Shown: positions 34,289 to 43,573, counted from the first letter of the stretch. The stretch: 64,000 nucleotides of DNA from Microbispora corallina (GCF_016863035.1 NZ_BOOC01000022.1:1-64000), one strand, 5' to 3'. Notes: generated from the letters alone by a model not told the origin. Made by a program: numbers and translations.

Positions 34289-35026
34289 ATGAGCGAGCTG
34301 GAGATCGACCTCGACCGGTCCAGCCCGGTCCCCCTCTACTTCCAGGTGGCCGAGCAGATCTCGGAGGCCATCAGGCGAGGCGACCTCTCCCCCGGCGCCC
34401 GCCTCGACAACGAGATCCTGCTGGCCGACCGGCTCGGCCTGTCCCGCCCCACGGTGCGGCAGGCCATCCAGTACCTCGTCGACAAGGGCCTGCTGGTGCG
34501 CAAGCGCGGCGTCGGCACCCAGGTCGTCCACGGCCAGGTGAAGCGCTCCGTCGAGCTGACCAGCCTGTACGACGACCTGCGGCGGGCCGGCCAGCAGCCC
34601 GAGACGCGGGTGCTGTCACTGGAGACCGTCCCGGTGGGCGAGGAGATGGGCGCCGTCCTCGGCCTGCCACCCGACGCGCAGGTCCTGCGGGTCGAGCGGC
34701 TGCGCTACGCCTCCGGGGAGCCGCTCGCGCTGCTGCACAACTGGCTGCCGCCCGGCCCCGCCGCCCTGTCGGCGCCCGCGCTCGAGGAACGCGGACTGTA
34801 CGAGCTGCTCCGGGCCGCCGGGGTGCGGATGCGGGTGGCCAACCAGCGGATCGGCGCGCGGGCCGCCACGCCCGCCGAGGCCCGCCTGCTCGGCGAGCGC
34901 CGCGGGGCGCCGCTGCTCACCATGGTCCGGACGACCTACGACGACCAGGGACGGGCCGTGGAGCACGGCTCACACGTCTACCGGGCCTCGCACTACTCCC
35001 TGGAGGTCACGCTCATCGAGCGCTGA
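34289..35026 (+). CDS. GntR family regulator, HutC/UTRA type
   Basis: Predicted 245-residue regulator: N-terminal winged helix (YFQVAEQISEAIRRG, LGLSRPTVRQAIQYLVDKG) and C-terminal UTRA ligand domain (QVLRVERLRYASGEPLALLHNWLP). GGAGGAGGAG precedes ATG 34289. It is divergent from the importer operon, with two shared operators, and is probably relieved by the imported sugar or its product. Its 3' end overlaps the convergent DedA gene by 14 bases. Confidence 0.93.
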   Translation: MSELEIDLDRSSPVPLYFQVAEQISEAIRRGDLSPGARLDNEILLADRLGLSRPTVRQAIQYLVDKGLLVRKRGVGTQVVHGQVKRSVELTSLYDDLRRAGQQPETRVLSLETVPVGEEMGAVLGLPPDAQVLRVERLRYASGEPLALLHNWLPPGPAALSAPALEERGLYELLRAAGVRMRVANQRIGARAATPAEARLLGERRGAPLLTMVRTTYDDQGRAVEHGSHVYRASHYSLEVTLIER

Positions 35027-35657
35027 CCGGCTCCGCCGTCTCGGGCTCCTCCTCCGCGACGGCCTTGGTGGCCTTCCGCTTGAGCCACAGCGTGCTCGCG
35101 AGGCCGAACGCGATCGCCACGGCGAGGCCCGCCCACGAGAAGTTCTTCAGCCACCGGTCGGCCACCACGCCCAGGTAGTACACGCCCGCCGTGGTGCCGC
35201 CCGCCCACAGGGCGCCCCCGAGGACGTTGGCCACGAGGAACCGCCAGTACGGCATGTGCAGGGCGCCGGCGAGCGGCCCGGCGAGGATGCGCAGCAGCGC
35301 GACGAACCGGCCGAAGAACACGGCCCACATGCCCCACCGCGTGAACATCTGCTCCGCCTTGGCGATGTGCGCCGGGCCGAAGTGCTTGGGGAACCGCCGC
35401 CCGAGCCGGTCGAACAACGCCCGGCCCCCCTTGCGCCCGATGGCGTACCCGATGGAGTCGCCCACGATCGCGCCCGAACTCGCGCAGATCCCGACGAGGA
35501 CCGGGCTGACGACGCCCTTCGCCGACAGGAGCGCGGCGCTCACCAGGACGATCTCGCCGGGCAGCGGGATGCCCAGGCTCTCCAGGCCGACGACGGCGCC
35601 CACGAGCACGTAGACCCAGACGGCGGGGATGGTCTGCAGCCACTCGTCGACGTGCAT
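35013..35657 (-). CDS. DedA/SNARE-associated family membrane protein
   Basis: Predicted 214-residue polytopic membrane protein with the DedA signature regions (ESLGIPLPGEIVLVSAALL, GAIVGDSIGYAIGRKGG, FFGRFVALLRILAGPLAG). Bacterial DedA proteins are implicated in lipid carrier recycling (undecaprenyl phosphate flipping for some) and membrane homeostasis. Last residues are charged and cytoplasmic. Its stop overlaps the convergent GntR gene. Confidence 0.92.
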   Translation of the reverse strand: MHVDEWLQTIPAVWVYVLVGAVVGLESLGIPLPGEIVLVSAALLSAKGVVSPVLVGICASSGAIVGDSIGYAIGRKGGRALFDRLGRRFPKHFGPAHIAKAEQMFTRWGMWAVFFGRFVALLRILAGPLAGALHMPYWRFLVANVLGGALWAGGTTAGVYYLGVVADRWLKNFSWAGLAVAIAFGLASTLWLKRKATKAVAEEEPETAEPVSAR

Positions 35658-35795
35658 CTCACTCCTCGAGGCGGGGGAACACAGCCCATTGTGCCGTCGG
35701 TGGAGGCGTGCGCCATCCCTCTGGAGGACCAGAGCGCGTCCGCCCCCGGGACGACCCCCGCCCGTGCGGCTCCCCTTCCGCGACGATCGCCGGGG

Positions 35796-36404
35796 TCAGC
35801 GGCGCCCGCCCACAGCCGTCTCGATCACGTGGTTGACCACCTGGCGGATGCGGGCCGCGGCCGTCTCGGGGTCGGGACTCCCGGCGTCGAGCCAGGCGAT
35901 GACGGCCTCGACCGTCACCACGGGGAGCAGCCGCGACGCCCACTCCAGCCAGGCAGGATCGGGGATGCGCGAGACCAGGTGGCTCCGGCTGACCTCCCGC
36001 GACTCCTCGGTGAGCGCGTCGATCACCCCACGGAACTCGGGCTCCCCCGCCGCGTGGCGGAACAGCAGCCGGAACGCGTCCGGGTCGGCGGCCGCGGCGC
36101 GCACGAGCGCCGGGATCGTCTCCCCGCCGAAACCGCCGGCGCCGACCGACTCCTCCAGCCGCGCGAAGCCCCGGTCGAGCACCGCCCGGTACAGGTCGGC
36201 CTTGGAGTCGAAGTGCCGGTAGAGGATCACCCGGGTGACCCCCGCCTCGGAGGCGACGTCGTCCAGGCCGGTCGCCGTGAAGCCCGCGCGGGCGAACGCG
36301 CGGGTCGCCGCGTCGAGGATCTGCTCGCGCCGGTCGGCGCGGCGCAGCCGCCGAACCGGCGCCTCCCGCTCCTCGCCCTCGCCGTCCCGCTCGCCTGCCG
36401 GCAT
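35796..36404 (-). CDS. TetR family transcriptional regulator
   Basis: Predicted 202-residue regulator with a charged N-terminal extension, a standard HTH (LDDVASEAGVTRVILYRHFDSK, about residues 46-67) and a helical ligand domain. It is divergent from a cytochrome P450 gene. GTATAC-type inverted repeats cover both promoters, so it should repress itself and the P450. Confidence 0.9.
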   Translation of the reverse strand: MPAGERDGEGEEREAPVRRLRRADRREQILDAATRAFARAGFTATGLDDVASEAGVTRVILYRHFDSKADLYRAVLDRGFARLEESVGAGGFGGETIPALVRAAAADPDAFRLLFRHAAGEPEFRGVIDALTEESREVSRSHLVSRIPDPAWLEWASRLLPVVTVEAVIAWLDAGSPDPETAAARIRQVVNHVIETAVGGRR

Positions 36405-36416
36405 CCTCGCCCTCCC

Positions 36417-36478
36417 TTGTGTACGCGGGAGTATACAAGTAGCCTTTGTTTACTCTCAGATATACACATTGGCGTATA
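36417..36478. promoter_or_regulatory. Divergent TetR/P450 promoters with operators
   Basis: TTGTGTAC-N6-GTATACAA (36417-36438, one mismatch) contains a minus-strand TATACT -10 (36435-36430) for the TetR gene. A second, weaker repeat TATAC-N8-GTATA (36461-36478) covers a TATACA -10 (36461-36466) for the P450. Both share GTATAC half sites. Confidence 0.7.
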
Positions 36479-36492
36479 CGAAGGAGCCATCG

Positions 36493-37689
36493 ATGGCCGA
36501 CCTCCCCCTGCTGCCGTTCGAGCAGCCGCACCCGCTCCGCCCGGCCCCGGCGATGGCCGATCTCCAGGCGACCGGCTGCCCCGTCCACCGTGTGCGGACG
36601 CGGTCCGGACACGAGGCCTGGCTGGTGACGGGGTACGAGGAGGTGCGGAGCCTGCTGGCCGACGACCGGCTGGGCCGCTCGCACCCCGACCCGGCGAACG
36701 CCGCGAGAACCGGCGACTCCGCGCTGTTCGGCGGCCCGCAGGGCGACTTCGCCACCGAGCGCGAGGACCACCGCCGCATGCGCGCCCTGCTCCAGCCGCA
36801 CTTCTCCCCCGGGCGCATGCGCGTCCTGCGCGACCGGGTCGAGACGCTGACGGCCGGGCTGCTCGACGACCTCGCCGAGCGCGAGCCTCCGGCCGACCTG
36901 ACCGAGGCGCTGGCGCTGCCGCTGCCGATCCTGGTCATCTGCGAGCTGCTCGGCGTGCCGTACGAGGACCGGGACCGGTTCCGCGCCTGGACCCTCGCCG
37001 CCGCCGACGTGCGCGACCGGGCCCGCTCCGAGCAGGGGCTGGGCGAGCTGTTCGCCTACGGGCGGCGACTCGTGCGGCGCAGGCGCGACGAGCCGGGCGA
37101 CGACGTGATCTCCCGGTTGTGCGCGGCCGAGGGCCTCGGGGACGACGAGATCGCGATGCTCTCGATGGCGCTGCTGTTCGCCGGGCACGAGACCACGGTG
37201 GTCCGGATCGGGATGGGCGCGCTGCTGCTGCTCACCACGCCGGGCCAGTGGCGGGCCCTGCTCGACCGCCCCGGGCTCGTCCCGGCCGCCGTGGAGGAGG
37301 TGCTGCGGGCCCCGCAGCGCAGCGGCGGCGGCGCCGGCATCCCCCGCTACGCGCGGGAGGACCTGGAGGTCGCCGGGCTGCCGGTCGCCGCCGGGGAGAT
37401 GGTCCTCCTCGACACGACGGCCGCCGACCACGACCCCGCCGTCTTCCCCGACCCCGATCGCTTCGACGTGCTCCGCTACTCCGGCGACCGGACGGCGCAG
37501 CACCTCGCGTTCGGGCACGGGCCGCGTTACTGCATCGGGGCGCCGCTCGCCCGGATCGAGCTCACGGCCGTGTTCTCGCAGCTCGTGCCGCGGTTCCCGG
37601 ACATGCGGCTCGCGGTGCCGGCCGAGGAGCTCCAGGTCAGGCGCGACGCGCTGACCGGCGGCCTGGTCGAGCTGCCCGTGACCTGGTGA
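36493..37689 (+). CDS. Cytochrome P450
   Basis: Predicted 398-residue soluble bacterial P450. I-helix AGHETT (oxygen activation), K-helix EEVLR (ExxR) and the heme loop FGHGPRYCIG with axial ligand C347 are all intact. AAGGAG lies 6 bases before ATG 36493. No ferredoxin gene is adjacent, so redox partners are elsewhere. Control by the divergent TetR regulator suggests induction by its substrate. Its stop is 3 bases from the convergent menD stop. The substrate is unknown. Confidence 0.93.
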   Translation: MADLPLLPFEQPHPLRPAPAMADLQATGCPVHRVRTRSGHEAWLVTGYEEVRSLLADDRLGRSHPDPANAARTGDSALFGGPQGDFATEREDHRRMRALLQPHFSPGRMRVLRDRVETLTAGLLDDLAEREPPADLTEALALPLPILVICELLGVPYEDRDRFRAWTLAAADVRDRARSEQGLGELFAYGRRLVRRRRDEPGDDVISRLCAAEGLGDDEIAMLSMALLFAGHETTVVRIGMGALLLLTTPGQWRALLDRPGLVPAAVEEVLRAPQRSGGGAGIPRYAREDLEVAGLPVAAGEMVLLDTTAADHDPAVFPDPDRFDVLRYSGDRTAQHLAFGHGPRYCIGAPLARIELTAVFSQLVPRFPDMRLAVPAEELQVRRDALTGGLVELPVTW

Positions 37690-37692
37690 GGG

Positions 37693-39342
37693 CTACGGCC
37701 GCATGGCGTCGCGCACGGCGTCGCGCATCGCCGCGTGCACGGCGGCGTTGGCCTCCCGGTCGGTGCGGGCCTCCACCAGGCGCACCCCGTCACCCTTGAG
37801 CGCCCGCGACAGCTCCTCAGCCTCGGTGACCAGCGTGTACGGCAGGCCGCTCGCGGCCGCCAGGTACGCGAAGTCGACCCCGTGGGGCGTCCCGAAGACC
37901 CGCTCGAAGGGTGCCTCGAGCGCGGCCTGCGGCAGCAGCGAGAAGATCCCTCCCCCGTCGTTGTTGACCACGACCAGGCACAGGTCGGGACGGGGCTCGC
38001 GGGGGCCGAGGATCAGGCCGTTCTGGTCGTGCAGCAAAGTCAGGTCGCCGATCAGGGCGTACGCCGGGCCGTTGTGGGCGAGTGCCGCGCCCATGGCGCT
38101 GGAGACGAGCCCGTCGATCCCCGAGGCGCCCCGGTTGGCCATCAGCCGCAGCCCGCGCCGGGGCCGCATGGCCTGGTCGAGGTCCCGGATAGGCATCGAC
38201 GACCCGCAGAACAGCAGCGACCCGTTGGGCAGCAGCTCGGCGAGGTCCCTGGCCAGCCGGGGCTCGCTCAGCCCGTGGGAGTCGAGCACCTGGTCGAGCG
38301 CCTCCCTGGCGGCGTGGTCCGCCTGCCGCCAGGAGCTTAGCCAGGCGTCGTCGCCGGAGGCGATCGGGATCTCGACGGCCTGCGCGACCTGCGTGGCCGA
38401 CCGGGTCGGGTCGGGCCAGCGGGTGAGGTCGGGGGCGACCACGATGTGCTCCTGGGCCCGCCGCAGCCACGACAGCAGCGGCCGCGACAGCCCCGGCCTG
38501 CCGAGGGTGACCACGACGTCCGGCCGGTGGGCCTCGGCGAACTCCGGGTCCCCCAGCAGGAAGTGATAGGTCGAGATCGCGTGGTCGCCGTACCGGCCGC
38601 CGCCGGTCGGCTCCGACAGCACGGGCCAGCCGGCCATGCCGGCGGCCGCGACGTACCGGCGCACGTTGGCCGCGCCGTCCCCCACGACGAGCACGCCGCG
38701 CCGCGTGGGCGGGATGTGCAGGGCGGAGGCGGGCGGCGCGACCCTGGCCCGGATCCACGCCCCGCTCGCGTCGCCCTCCAGCGACTCGGACCACGTCGCG
38801 TCGCCGTCGGGCACCAGCGGCTCGCGGAAGGCCACGTTCAGGTGGACGGGCCCGGGGTCGGCGGGGCCGGTCGCCCGCTGATGGGCCCGGCAGACCAGCG
38901 ACCGCCAGTAGGCCACCTGGCCGGGCCGGTCCTCCGGCACGCCGATCTCGGCGAACCAGCGCACGGCCGAGCCGTACAGCTTGACCTGGTCGATCGTCTG
39001 GTTCGCCCCGGTGCCGCGCAGCTCCGGCGGCCGGTCGGCGGTGAGCACGAGCAGCGGCACGCCGGCCTCGGACGCCTCGACGACCGCCGGGTGGAAGTTC
39101 GCGGCGGCCGTGCCGGAGGTGCACACGACCGCGACCGGGCGCTCGGAGCGCTTGGCCAGCCCGAGCGCGAGGAACGACGCGGACCGCTCGTCGATGCGGA
39201 CGTGCAGCCGAAGGCGCGACTCGGCGTGCGCGGCGAGCGCCAGCGGCGCCGACCGGGAGCCGGGGGCGAGCACGAGGTCGGTCACCCCGCACCGGACGAG
39301 TTCGTCGACGAGAACGGTGGCGAGCGCGGTCGCCGGGTTCAC
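37693..39342 (-). CDS. menD: 2-succinyl-5-enolpyruvyl-6-hydroxy-3-cyclohexene-1-carboxylate synthase
   Basis: Predicted 549-residue thiamine-diphosphate enzyme of menaquinone synthesis, joining isochorismate and 2-oxoglutarate. Recognisable blocks are VLAPGSRSAPLALAA, HVRIDERSASFLALGLA, VVCTSGTAAANFHPAV, the NQTIDQVKLYG region and the diphosphate-binding GDLTLLHDQNGL with VVNNDGGGIFSLLPQ. GTG 39342. It lies downstream of menB on the same strand. Confidence 0.95.
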   Translation of the reverse strand: MNPATALATVLVDELVRCGVTDLVLAPGSRSAPLALAAHAESRLRLHVRIDERSASFLALGLAKRSERPVAVVCTSGTAAANFHPAVVEASEAGVPLLVLTADRPPELRGTGANQTIDQVKLYGSAVRWFAEIGVPEDRPGQVAYWRSLVCRAHQRATGPADPGPVHLNVAFREPLVPDGDATWSESLEGDASGAWIRARVAPPASALHIPPTRRGVLVVGDGAANVRRYVAAAGMAGWPVLSEPTGGGRYGDHAISTYHFLLGDPEFAEAHRPDVVVTLGRPGLSRPLLSWLRRAQEHIVVAPDLTRWPDPTRSATQVAQAVEIPIASGDDAWLSSWRQADHAAREALDQVLDSHGLSEPRLARDLAELLPNGSLLFCGSSMPIRDLDQAMRPRRGLRLMANRGASGIDGLVSSAMGAALAHNGPAYALIGDLTLLHDQNGLILGPREPRPDLCLVVVNNDGGGIFSLLPQAALEAPFERVFGTPHGVDFAYLAAASGLPYTLVTEAEELSRALKGDGVRLVEARTDREANAAVHAAMRDAVRDAMRP

Positions 39343-39431
39343 GGACGGTCTCCCGCGGCGGGACGCCCCGCCGCGCGCGGGTCGCAGACCGCCGTCGCCG
39401 AGACGCGGCGGGACGGGCGGGCCGCCGTCAT
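39339..39431 (-). CDS. Possible 30-residue ORF coupled to menD
   Basis: A short open frame in the menB-menD gap, starting at ATG 39431 with GAGGA just upstream and ending in a GTGA overlap with the menD start. The product is Arg/Ala/Pro-rich, with one Cys and no recognisable domain. It may be a translational-coupling leader for menD or simply chance in high-GC DNA; evidence is weak. Confidence 0.2.
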   Translation of the reverse strand: MTAARPSRRVSATAVCDPRAAGRPAAGDRP

Positions 39432-39451
39432 GGGCATCCTCATCGGGCCCG

Positions 39452-40282
39452 CTACGGCCGGCGCGGGAACTTCGCGAAGTCGGGCGCGCGCTTCTCCTTG
39501 AACGCGTCGCGGCCCTCCTGGGCCTCCTCGCTCATGTAGTACAGGAGCGTGGCGTCGCCGGCGAACTGCTGCATGCCGGCCGCGCCGTCGGTGACCGCGT
39601 TGAGCGCGCCCTTCAGCATGCGCAGGGCGAGGGGAGACTTCTCCAGCAGCTCGCGGGCCCACTGGACCGTCTCCTCCTCCAGCCGCTCCAGCGGCACCAC
39701 CGCGTTGACCAGGCCCCACTGCAGGGCGGTCTGGGCGTCGTACTGGCGGCACAGGTACCAGATCTCGCGGGCGCGCTTGAGCCCGACCGTCTCGGCCAGC
39801 AGCCAGGAGCCGTACCCGCCGTCGAACGAGCCGACCTTGGGGCCGGTCTGGCCGAACCGGGCGTTGTCGGCGGCGATCGTGAGGTCGCAGCAGACGTGCA
39901 GGACGTGGCCGCCGCCGATGGCGTACCCGGCCACCATGGCGATCACCGGCTTCGGGCAGCGGCGGATCTGCACCTGGAGGTCGAGCACGTTGAGCCGGCC
40001 GATGCCGTGGGTCTTGTCGTCCACGTAGCCGTCGTCGCCGCGGATCTTCTGGTCGCCGCCCGAGCAGAACGCCCGGTCGCCGGCGCCGGTGAAGATGATC
40101 ACACCGACCTCGGTGTCCTCCTGGGCCACGTTGAACGCGTCCCGGAGCTCGAACAGCGTCGTGGGGCGGAACGCGTTGTGCCGCTCGGGCCGGTTGATGG
40201 TGATCTTCGCCATGCCCTCCGCGGTCTCGTAGATGATGTCCTCGTAGTCCCCCGACCGCTTCCAGTCGACGCCGCTCGCCAC
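39452..40282 (-). CDS. menB: 1,4-dihydroxy-2-naphthoyl-CoA synthase
   Basis: Predicted 276-residue crotonase-fold enzyme closing the naphthoate ring of menaquinone. MenB hallmarks are [38 protein letters not shown] (split here for brevity into its first half), [13 protein letters not shown] and [19 protein letters not shown] 40282 start with GAGGAGC upstream. It precedes menD and is divergent from menE across a 69-base gap. Confidence 0.95.
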   Translation of the reverse strand: MASGVDWKRSGDYEDIIYETAEGMAKITINRPERHNAFRPTTLFELRDAFNVAQEDTEVGVIIFTGAGDRAFCSGGDQKIRGDDGYVDDKTHGIGRLNVLDLQVQIRRCPKPVIAMVAGYAIGGGHVLHVCCDLTIAADNARFGQTGPKVGSFDGGYGSWLLAETVGLKRAREIWYLCRQYDAQTALQWGLVNAVVPLERLEEETVQWARELLEKSPLALRMLKGALNAVTDGAAGMQQFAGDATLLYYMSEEAQEGRDAFKEKRAPDFAKFPRRP

Positions 40283-40351
40283 ACTCGCTCCTCAGTCGTC
40301 ACCTGCCGGGCGCTCACCGGTGGTGCCCGCGCCCGGACTAACCTTACGACC

Positions 40352-41494
40352 GTGCTCACCCGTCCCGGACACCGCCCGGTGCACGCCCTCGTGCTGCCGC
40401 CGGGCCCCGCGCTCTTCGAGGCCGTGCGGTCCGCGCTGGCCGGAGACGGGCCGTGCGTGCTGCCGCTGTCGCCCGATCTGCCCCCTCCCGCGCTCGACGC
40501 CGCCCTCGACGCGCTGCGCCCGACCCACGTCGTCACCCCCGATGGGGTACGGCCCCGTCCCGGGGGCCGGCCCGGCGACGCCGCTGTGATCATCGCCACA
40601 TCGGGCTCCACCGGCGTCCCCAAGGGCGTCGAGCTGACGGCCGAGGCGCTCACCGCGTCCGCCCGGGCCTCCCTCGACCGGATCGGCGCCCGCCCGCGTG
40701 AGCGGTGGCTGTGCTGCCTGCCCCCCTCGCACATCTCCGGCATGCAGGTGCTCGTGCGCTCACTGCTCGGCGGGACCGAGCCGATCGTCCAGCCGCGGTT
40801 CTCCCCCGCAGACGTCGCGGCCAGCGGCGCCGACCACGTCTCGCTGGTGCCCACCCAGCTGCGGCGCATGCTCGACGCGGGGGCCGACGTCTCCGCCTTC
40901 CGCACGATCCTGCTCGGCGGCGCCGCCGCTCCCCCCGGCCTGCTCGCCGAGGCCCGGGCCGCAGGCGCCCGCATCGTCACGACGTACGGCATGAGCGAGA
41001 CCTGCGGCGGATGCGTGTACGACGGCGTGCCCCTTGACAATGTAGATCTCAAAATCGGCGACGACGGGCGGATCCGGATCTGGGGGCCCGTGCTGTTCTC
41101 GGGATACCGGCTGCGCGACGACCGGCCGTTCGAGGGCGGCTGGTTCGTCACGTCCGACCTGGGCGTGATCGAGAACGGGCGGCTGACCGTGCTCGGCCGC
41201 GCCGACGACGTCATCAACACGGGCGGCGAGAAGGTCGTGGCGGGAGCGGTGGCCGAGGTGCTCGCCGGGCACCCCGGCGTCCGGGACGTCGTCGTGGTCG
41301 GCCGTCCCGATCCCGAGTGGGGGGAGGTCGTCGTCGCGGTCGTCGCCGGCGACGTCACGCTCGACGGGCTCCGATCCTGGGCGAAGGAGCGTCTGCCCGC
41401 CCACGCGGCGCCACGCGTGGTGGAGTTGGTGTCCCAGATTCCCCTGCTGCCCAACGGGAAACCGGATATCGTCGCCCTGAGGAACCGGAAATGA
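40352..41494 (+). CDS. menE: o-Succinylbenzoate--CoA ligase
   Basis: Predicted 380-residue adenylate-forming ligase that activates o-succinylbenzoate. AMP-binding motif IATSGSTGVPKGVEL, TTYGMSETCGG, and the hinge region LGRADDVINTGGEKV are clear; the C-terminal PNGKP lysine motif is present. A TAACCT -10 box (40339-40344) places the transcript start at GTG 40352 (leaderless). It is shorter than most acyl-CoA ligases, as is usual for actinobacterial MenE. Confidence 0.92.
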   Translation: MLTRPGHRPVHALVLPPGPALFEAVRSALAGDGPCVLPLSPDLPPPALDAALDALRPTHVVTPDGVRPRPGGRPGDAAVIIATSGSTGVPKGVELTAEALTASARASLDRIGARPRERWLCCLPPSHISGMQVLVRSLLGGTEPIVQPRFSPADVAASGADHVSLVPTQLRRMLDAGADVSAFRTILLGGAAAPPGLLAEARAAGARIVTTYGMSETCGGCVYDGVPLDNVDLKIGDDGRIRIWGPVLFSGYRLRDDRPFEGGWFVTSDLGVIENGRLTVLGRADDVINTGGEKVVAGAVAEVLAGHPGVRDVVVVGRPDPEWGEVVVAVVAGDVTLDGLRSWAKERLPAHAAPRVVELVSQIPLLPNGKPDIVALRNRK

Positions 41495-41533
41495 CCTTCG
41501 TGCGTCTATAAGAGCAGGGAAGGGGGGCGTCGC

Positions 41534-41875
41534 ATGAGGCCGAACCGCAGGATGCTGATCTCCGCCGGAGTCGTCGGCGCGGTCCTGATCGGAGGGATTT
41601 CGGTCACGGCCACCGCCTTCGCCGGCCGTCTTGAGCAGGCGCCGGGCGCGGGCTCCGACCCCGCGGGCGCGGGACGGGTCGCCCCGGCGACCCCCGGGCC
41701 GGTCGACGTCACCGGCCGGGTCACGCCGCCCCCCGACAACCCGGACGTCGTCTCCTCGGAGCTGACCGGCGACCCGGGAGACGTCGCCGACTACTGGACC
41801 GACGAGCGCCTCGAGGACGCCCAGCCCATGCCGATGCCGCAGGTCAGCATCAGCATCATCACCCCCGGCGACTGA
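41534..41875 (+). CDS. Secreted protein with protease-propeptide-like motif
   Basis: Predicted 113-residue protein: signal or anchor helix at residues 8-30, a Gly/Ala/Pro linker, and a C-terminal motif VADYWTDERLEDAQPMPMP. That motif closely resembles the YWTxERMxxAxP segment I know from the pro-regions of actinobacterial secreted trypsin-like proteases, yet the protein stops 13 residues later with no protease domain. ATG 41534 has GGAAGGGGGG upstream. It lies between menE and the sigma factor gene; function unknown. Confidence 0.65.
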   Translation: MRPNRRMLISAGVVGAVLIGGISVTATAFAGRLEQAPGAGSDPAGAGRVAPATPGPVDVTGRVTPPPDNPDVVSSELTGDPGDVADYWTDERLEDAQPMPMPQVSISIITPGD

Positions 41876-41981
41876 TCAGGCCGTCCCGCGTCCTCCCCTG
41901 CCTCTCCTCGGGCCGCGCCGCACGTCCGTGCCCGCCGCGCCGCCGTTCCCCCGGGCCGATCCGGCCCCGGCGGACGCCGCA

Positions 41982-42016
41982 GGGAACAAACTGGGCGCGT
42001 CGGCGTTATTGATACT
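41982..42016 (+). promoter_or_regulatory. ECF-type promoter plus -10 box before sigma gene
   Basis: GGGAAC (41982-41987), 16 bases, then CGTT (42004-42007) matches the SigE/SigH/SigR class GGAAC-N16-CGTT. A housekeeping-like GATACT (42011-42016) follows directly. The principal sigma gene starts 93 bases further on, after AAGGAGGAGG. This suggests stress-induced transcription of the sigma factor. Confidence 0.65.
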
Positions 42017-42099
42017 GGTGCGCAGAGCCGGAGCACGACCGCCGCGCCCCACCGAAACCATCCGTACATGACGAACTCCGTCAAGGAGGAGGTGTCCTC

Positions 42100-43530
42100 A
42101 TGCCCCGGACCGCCGTGGCGACCTCGCCCGGGCGCGAGGTGACCCCGACGACTCTCGACCAGCTCCTGGAGCGAGGGCGTGCGCAGGGTCACCTTTCCCT
42201 GGCGGAGCTGCGCGAGGCCTTCGCCGAGGCCGGCGTCAGCCCCGTCGAGGGCCGCTCGATCCTGCGCGAGCTCACCGAGGCGGGCGTGAACCTGGCCGCC
42301 GAGAACGAGCCGCACGCCGCCGGCACGGCGGCGGGCAGGGCACAGGTTCGGACCCCGGCCAGGAAGACCCGCAGGACCGCCACGGCCACGGCGGGCACGC
42401 AGGCCCCCGAGGACGCCGAGACCCCCGCGGCCGCGGGAGCGGCCGACAGCACCAGGAGAACCACCACGAAGACCACCAGAAGGTCCAGGGCGGCCGCCAC
42501 GGCCCCCGCCGAGCCGCAGCACGAGGACGACATGGCCGCCGAGGCGGCCGAGGCCGTCGAGGCCGAGGTGGAGGAGAGCGAGACGCTCGACCTGGACGAC
42601 AACTCCTCGGTCATGGGCGACTCCGTCCACACCTACCTCAAGTCGATCGGCCGCCGCACGCTGCTCACCGCCGCGCAGGAGGTCGAGCTGGCCAAGCGCA
42701 TCGAGGCCGGCCTGTACGCCGAGTACAAGCTGGAGACGGCCCTGGAGAGCGGCGAGAGGCTCGCCCCCGGCGTCCGCGACGACCTGGAGTGGGTCATCGA
42801 GGACGGCAAGCGCGCCAAGGACCACATGCTGGAGGCCAACCTCCGCCTCGTGGTGTCGGTGGCGAAGAAGTACACCGACCGCGGCATGGCCCTGCTCGAC
42901 GTCGTGCAGGAGGGCAACCTCGGCCTGATCCGCGCCGTCGAGAAGTTCGACTACACCAAGGGCTACAAGTTCTCGACGTACGCGATGTGGTGGATCCGGC
43001 AGGCCATCCAGCGCGGCTTCGCCGACTCGGCCCGCACGATCCGGCTGCCCGTCCACGTGCTGGAGATGCTGTCGAAGCTGTCGCGCGTCGAGCGCGACAT
43101 GCACCAGCGCCTCGGCCGCGAGCCCACGCCGGAGGAGCTGGCGGTGGAGCTCGACAAGACGCCCGACCAGATCGAGGAGCTGCTCCGCACGAGCCGCCAG
43201 CCGATCAGCCTCGACTCGACGATCGGCGAGGACGGGGAGACCCGGATCGGCGACCTGATCGAGGACGTCGACTCGCCGGAGGCGTCGGAGGTGGTCGACC
43301 GCCAGCTGCTCGCCGAGCAGCTCAAGGGCGTGCTGGGCAACCTCTCGCCGCGCGAGGCGAAGATCATGAGCCTGCGGTTCGGCCTGGCCGACGGCAAGCC
43401 GCACACGCTCGACGAGATCGGCAAGCACCTGGGCCTCACCCGGGAGCGGATCCGCCAGCTCGAGAAGGAGTCGCTGTCGAAGCTGCGCCACCCGAGCAAC
43501 ACGCGCCCGCTCCTCGACTGGGCGAGCTGA
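42100..43530 (+). CDS. hrdB: Principal RNA polymerase sigma factor (HrdB/RpoD)
   Basis: Predicted 476-residue group 1 sigma factor that directs housekeeping transcription. Region 1.1 (residues 1-70) is followed by an Ala/Thr/Lys-rich linker (about 75-160), region 1.2 ([20 protein letters not shown]), region 2 ([33 protein letters not shown]), region 3 and region 4 ([19 protein letters not shown]). The RpoD box is complete. AAGGAGGAGG precedes ATG 42100. A strong hairpin terminator follows the stop. Confidence 0.97.
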   Translation: MPRTAVATSPGREVTPTTLDQLLERGRAQGHLSLAELREAFAEAGVSPVEGRSILRELTEAGVNLAAENEPHAAGTAAGRAQVRTPARKTRRTATATAGTQAPEDAETPAAAGAADSTRRTTTKTTRRSRAAATAPAEPQHEDDMAAEAAEAVEAEVEESETLDLDDNSSVMGDSVHTYLKSIGRRTLLTAAQEVELAKRIEAGLYAEYKLETALESGERLAPGVRDDLEWVIEDGKRAKDHMLEANLRLVVSVAKKYTDRGMALLDVVQEGNLGLIRAVEKFDYTKGYKFSTYAMWWIRQAIQRGFADSARTIRLPVHVLEMLSKLSRVERDMHQRLGREPTPEELAVELDKTPDQIEELLRTSRQPISLDSTIGEDGETRIGDLIEDVDSPEASEVVDRQLLAEQLKGVLGNLSPREAKIMSLRFGLADGKPHTLDEIGKHLGLTRERIRQLEKESLSKLRHPSNTRPLLDWAS

Positions 43531-43543
43531 CCCCGCCGTTGTG

Positions 43544-43573
43544 AACGGCCCGCGCCGGATGGCGCGGGCCGTT
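43544..43573 (+). terminator. Terminator of the sigma factor gene
   Basis: Perfect 13-bp stem AACGGCCCGCGCC / GGCGCGGGCCGTT (43544-43556, 43561-43573) with a GGAT loop, 14 bases after the sigma factor stop, followed by a short T/C-rich stretch. Confidence 0.88.

Noticed and set aside
35256-37799. 847-codon plus-strand frame across DedA, TetR and P450 genes
   Set aside because: It runs through real genes in other frames and intergenic operators; its translation is Arg/Pro/Ala-rich with no domain.
41030-41060. AT-rich patch inside menE resembling a promoter (TTGACA-like then TAGAT)
   Set aside because: It lies within conserved MenE coding sequence with correct frame on both sides, and no gene starts just downstream.
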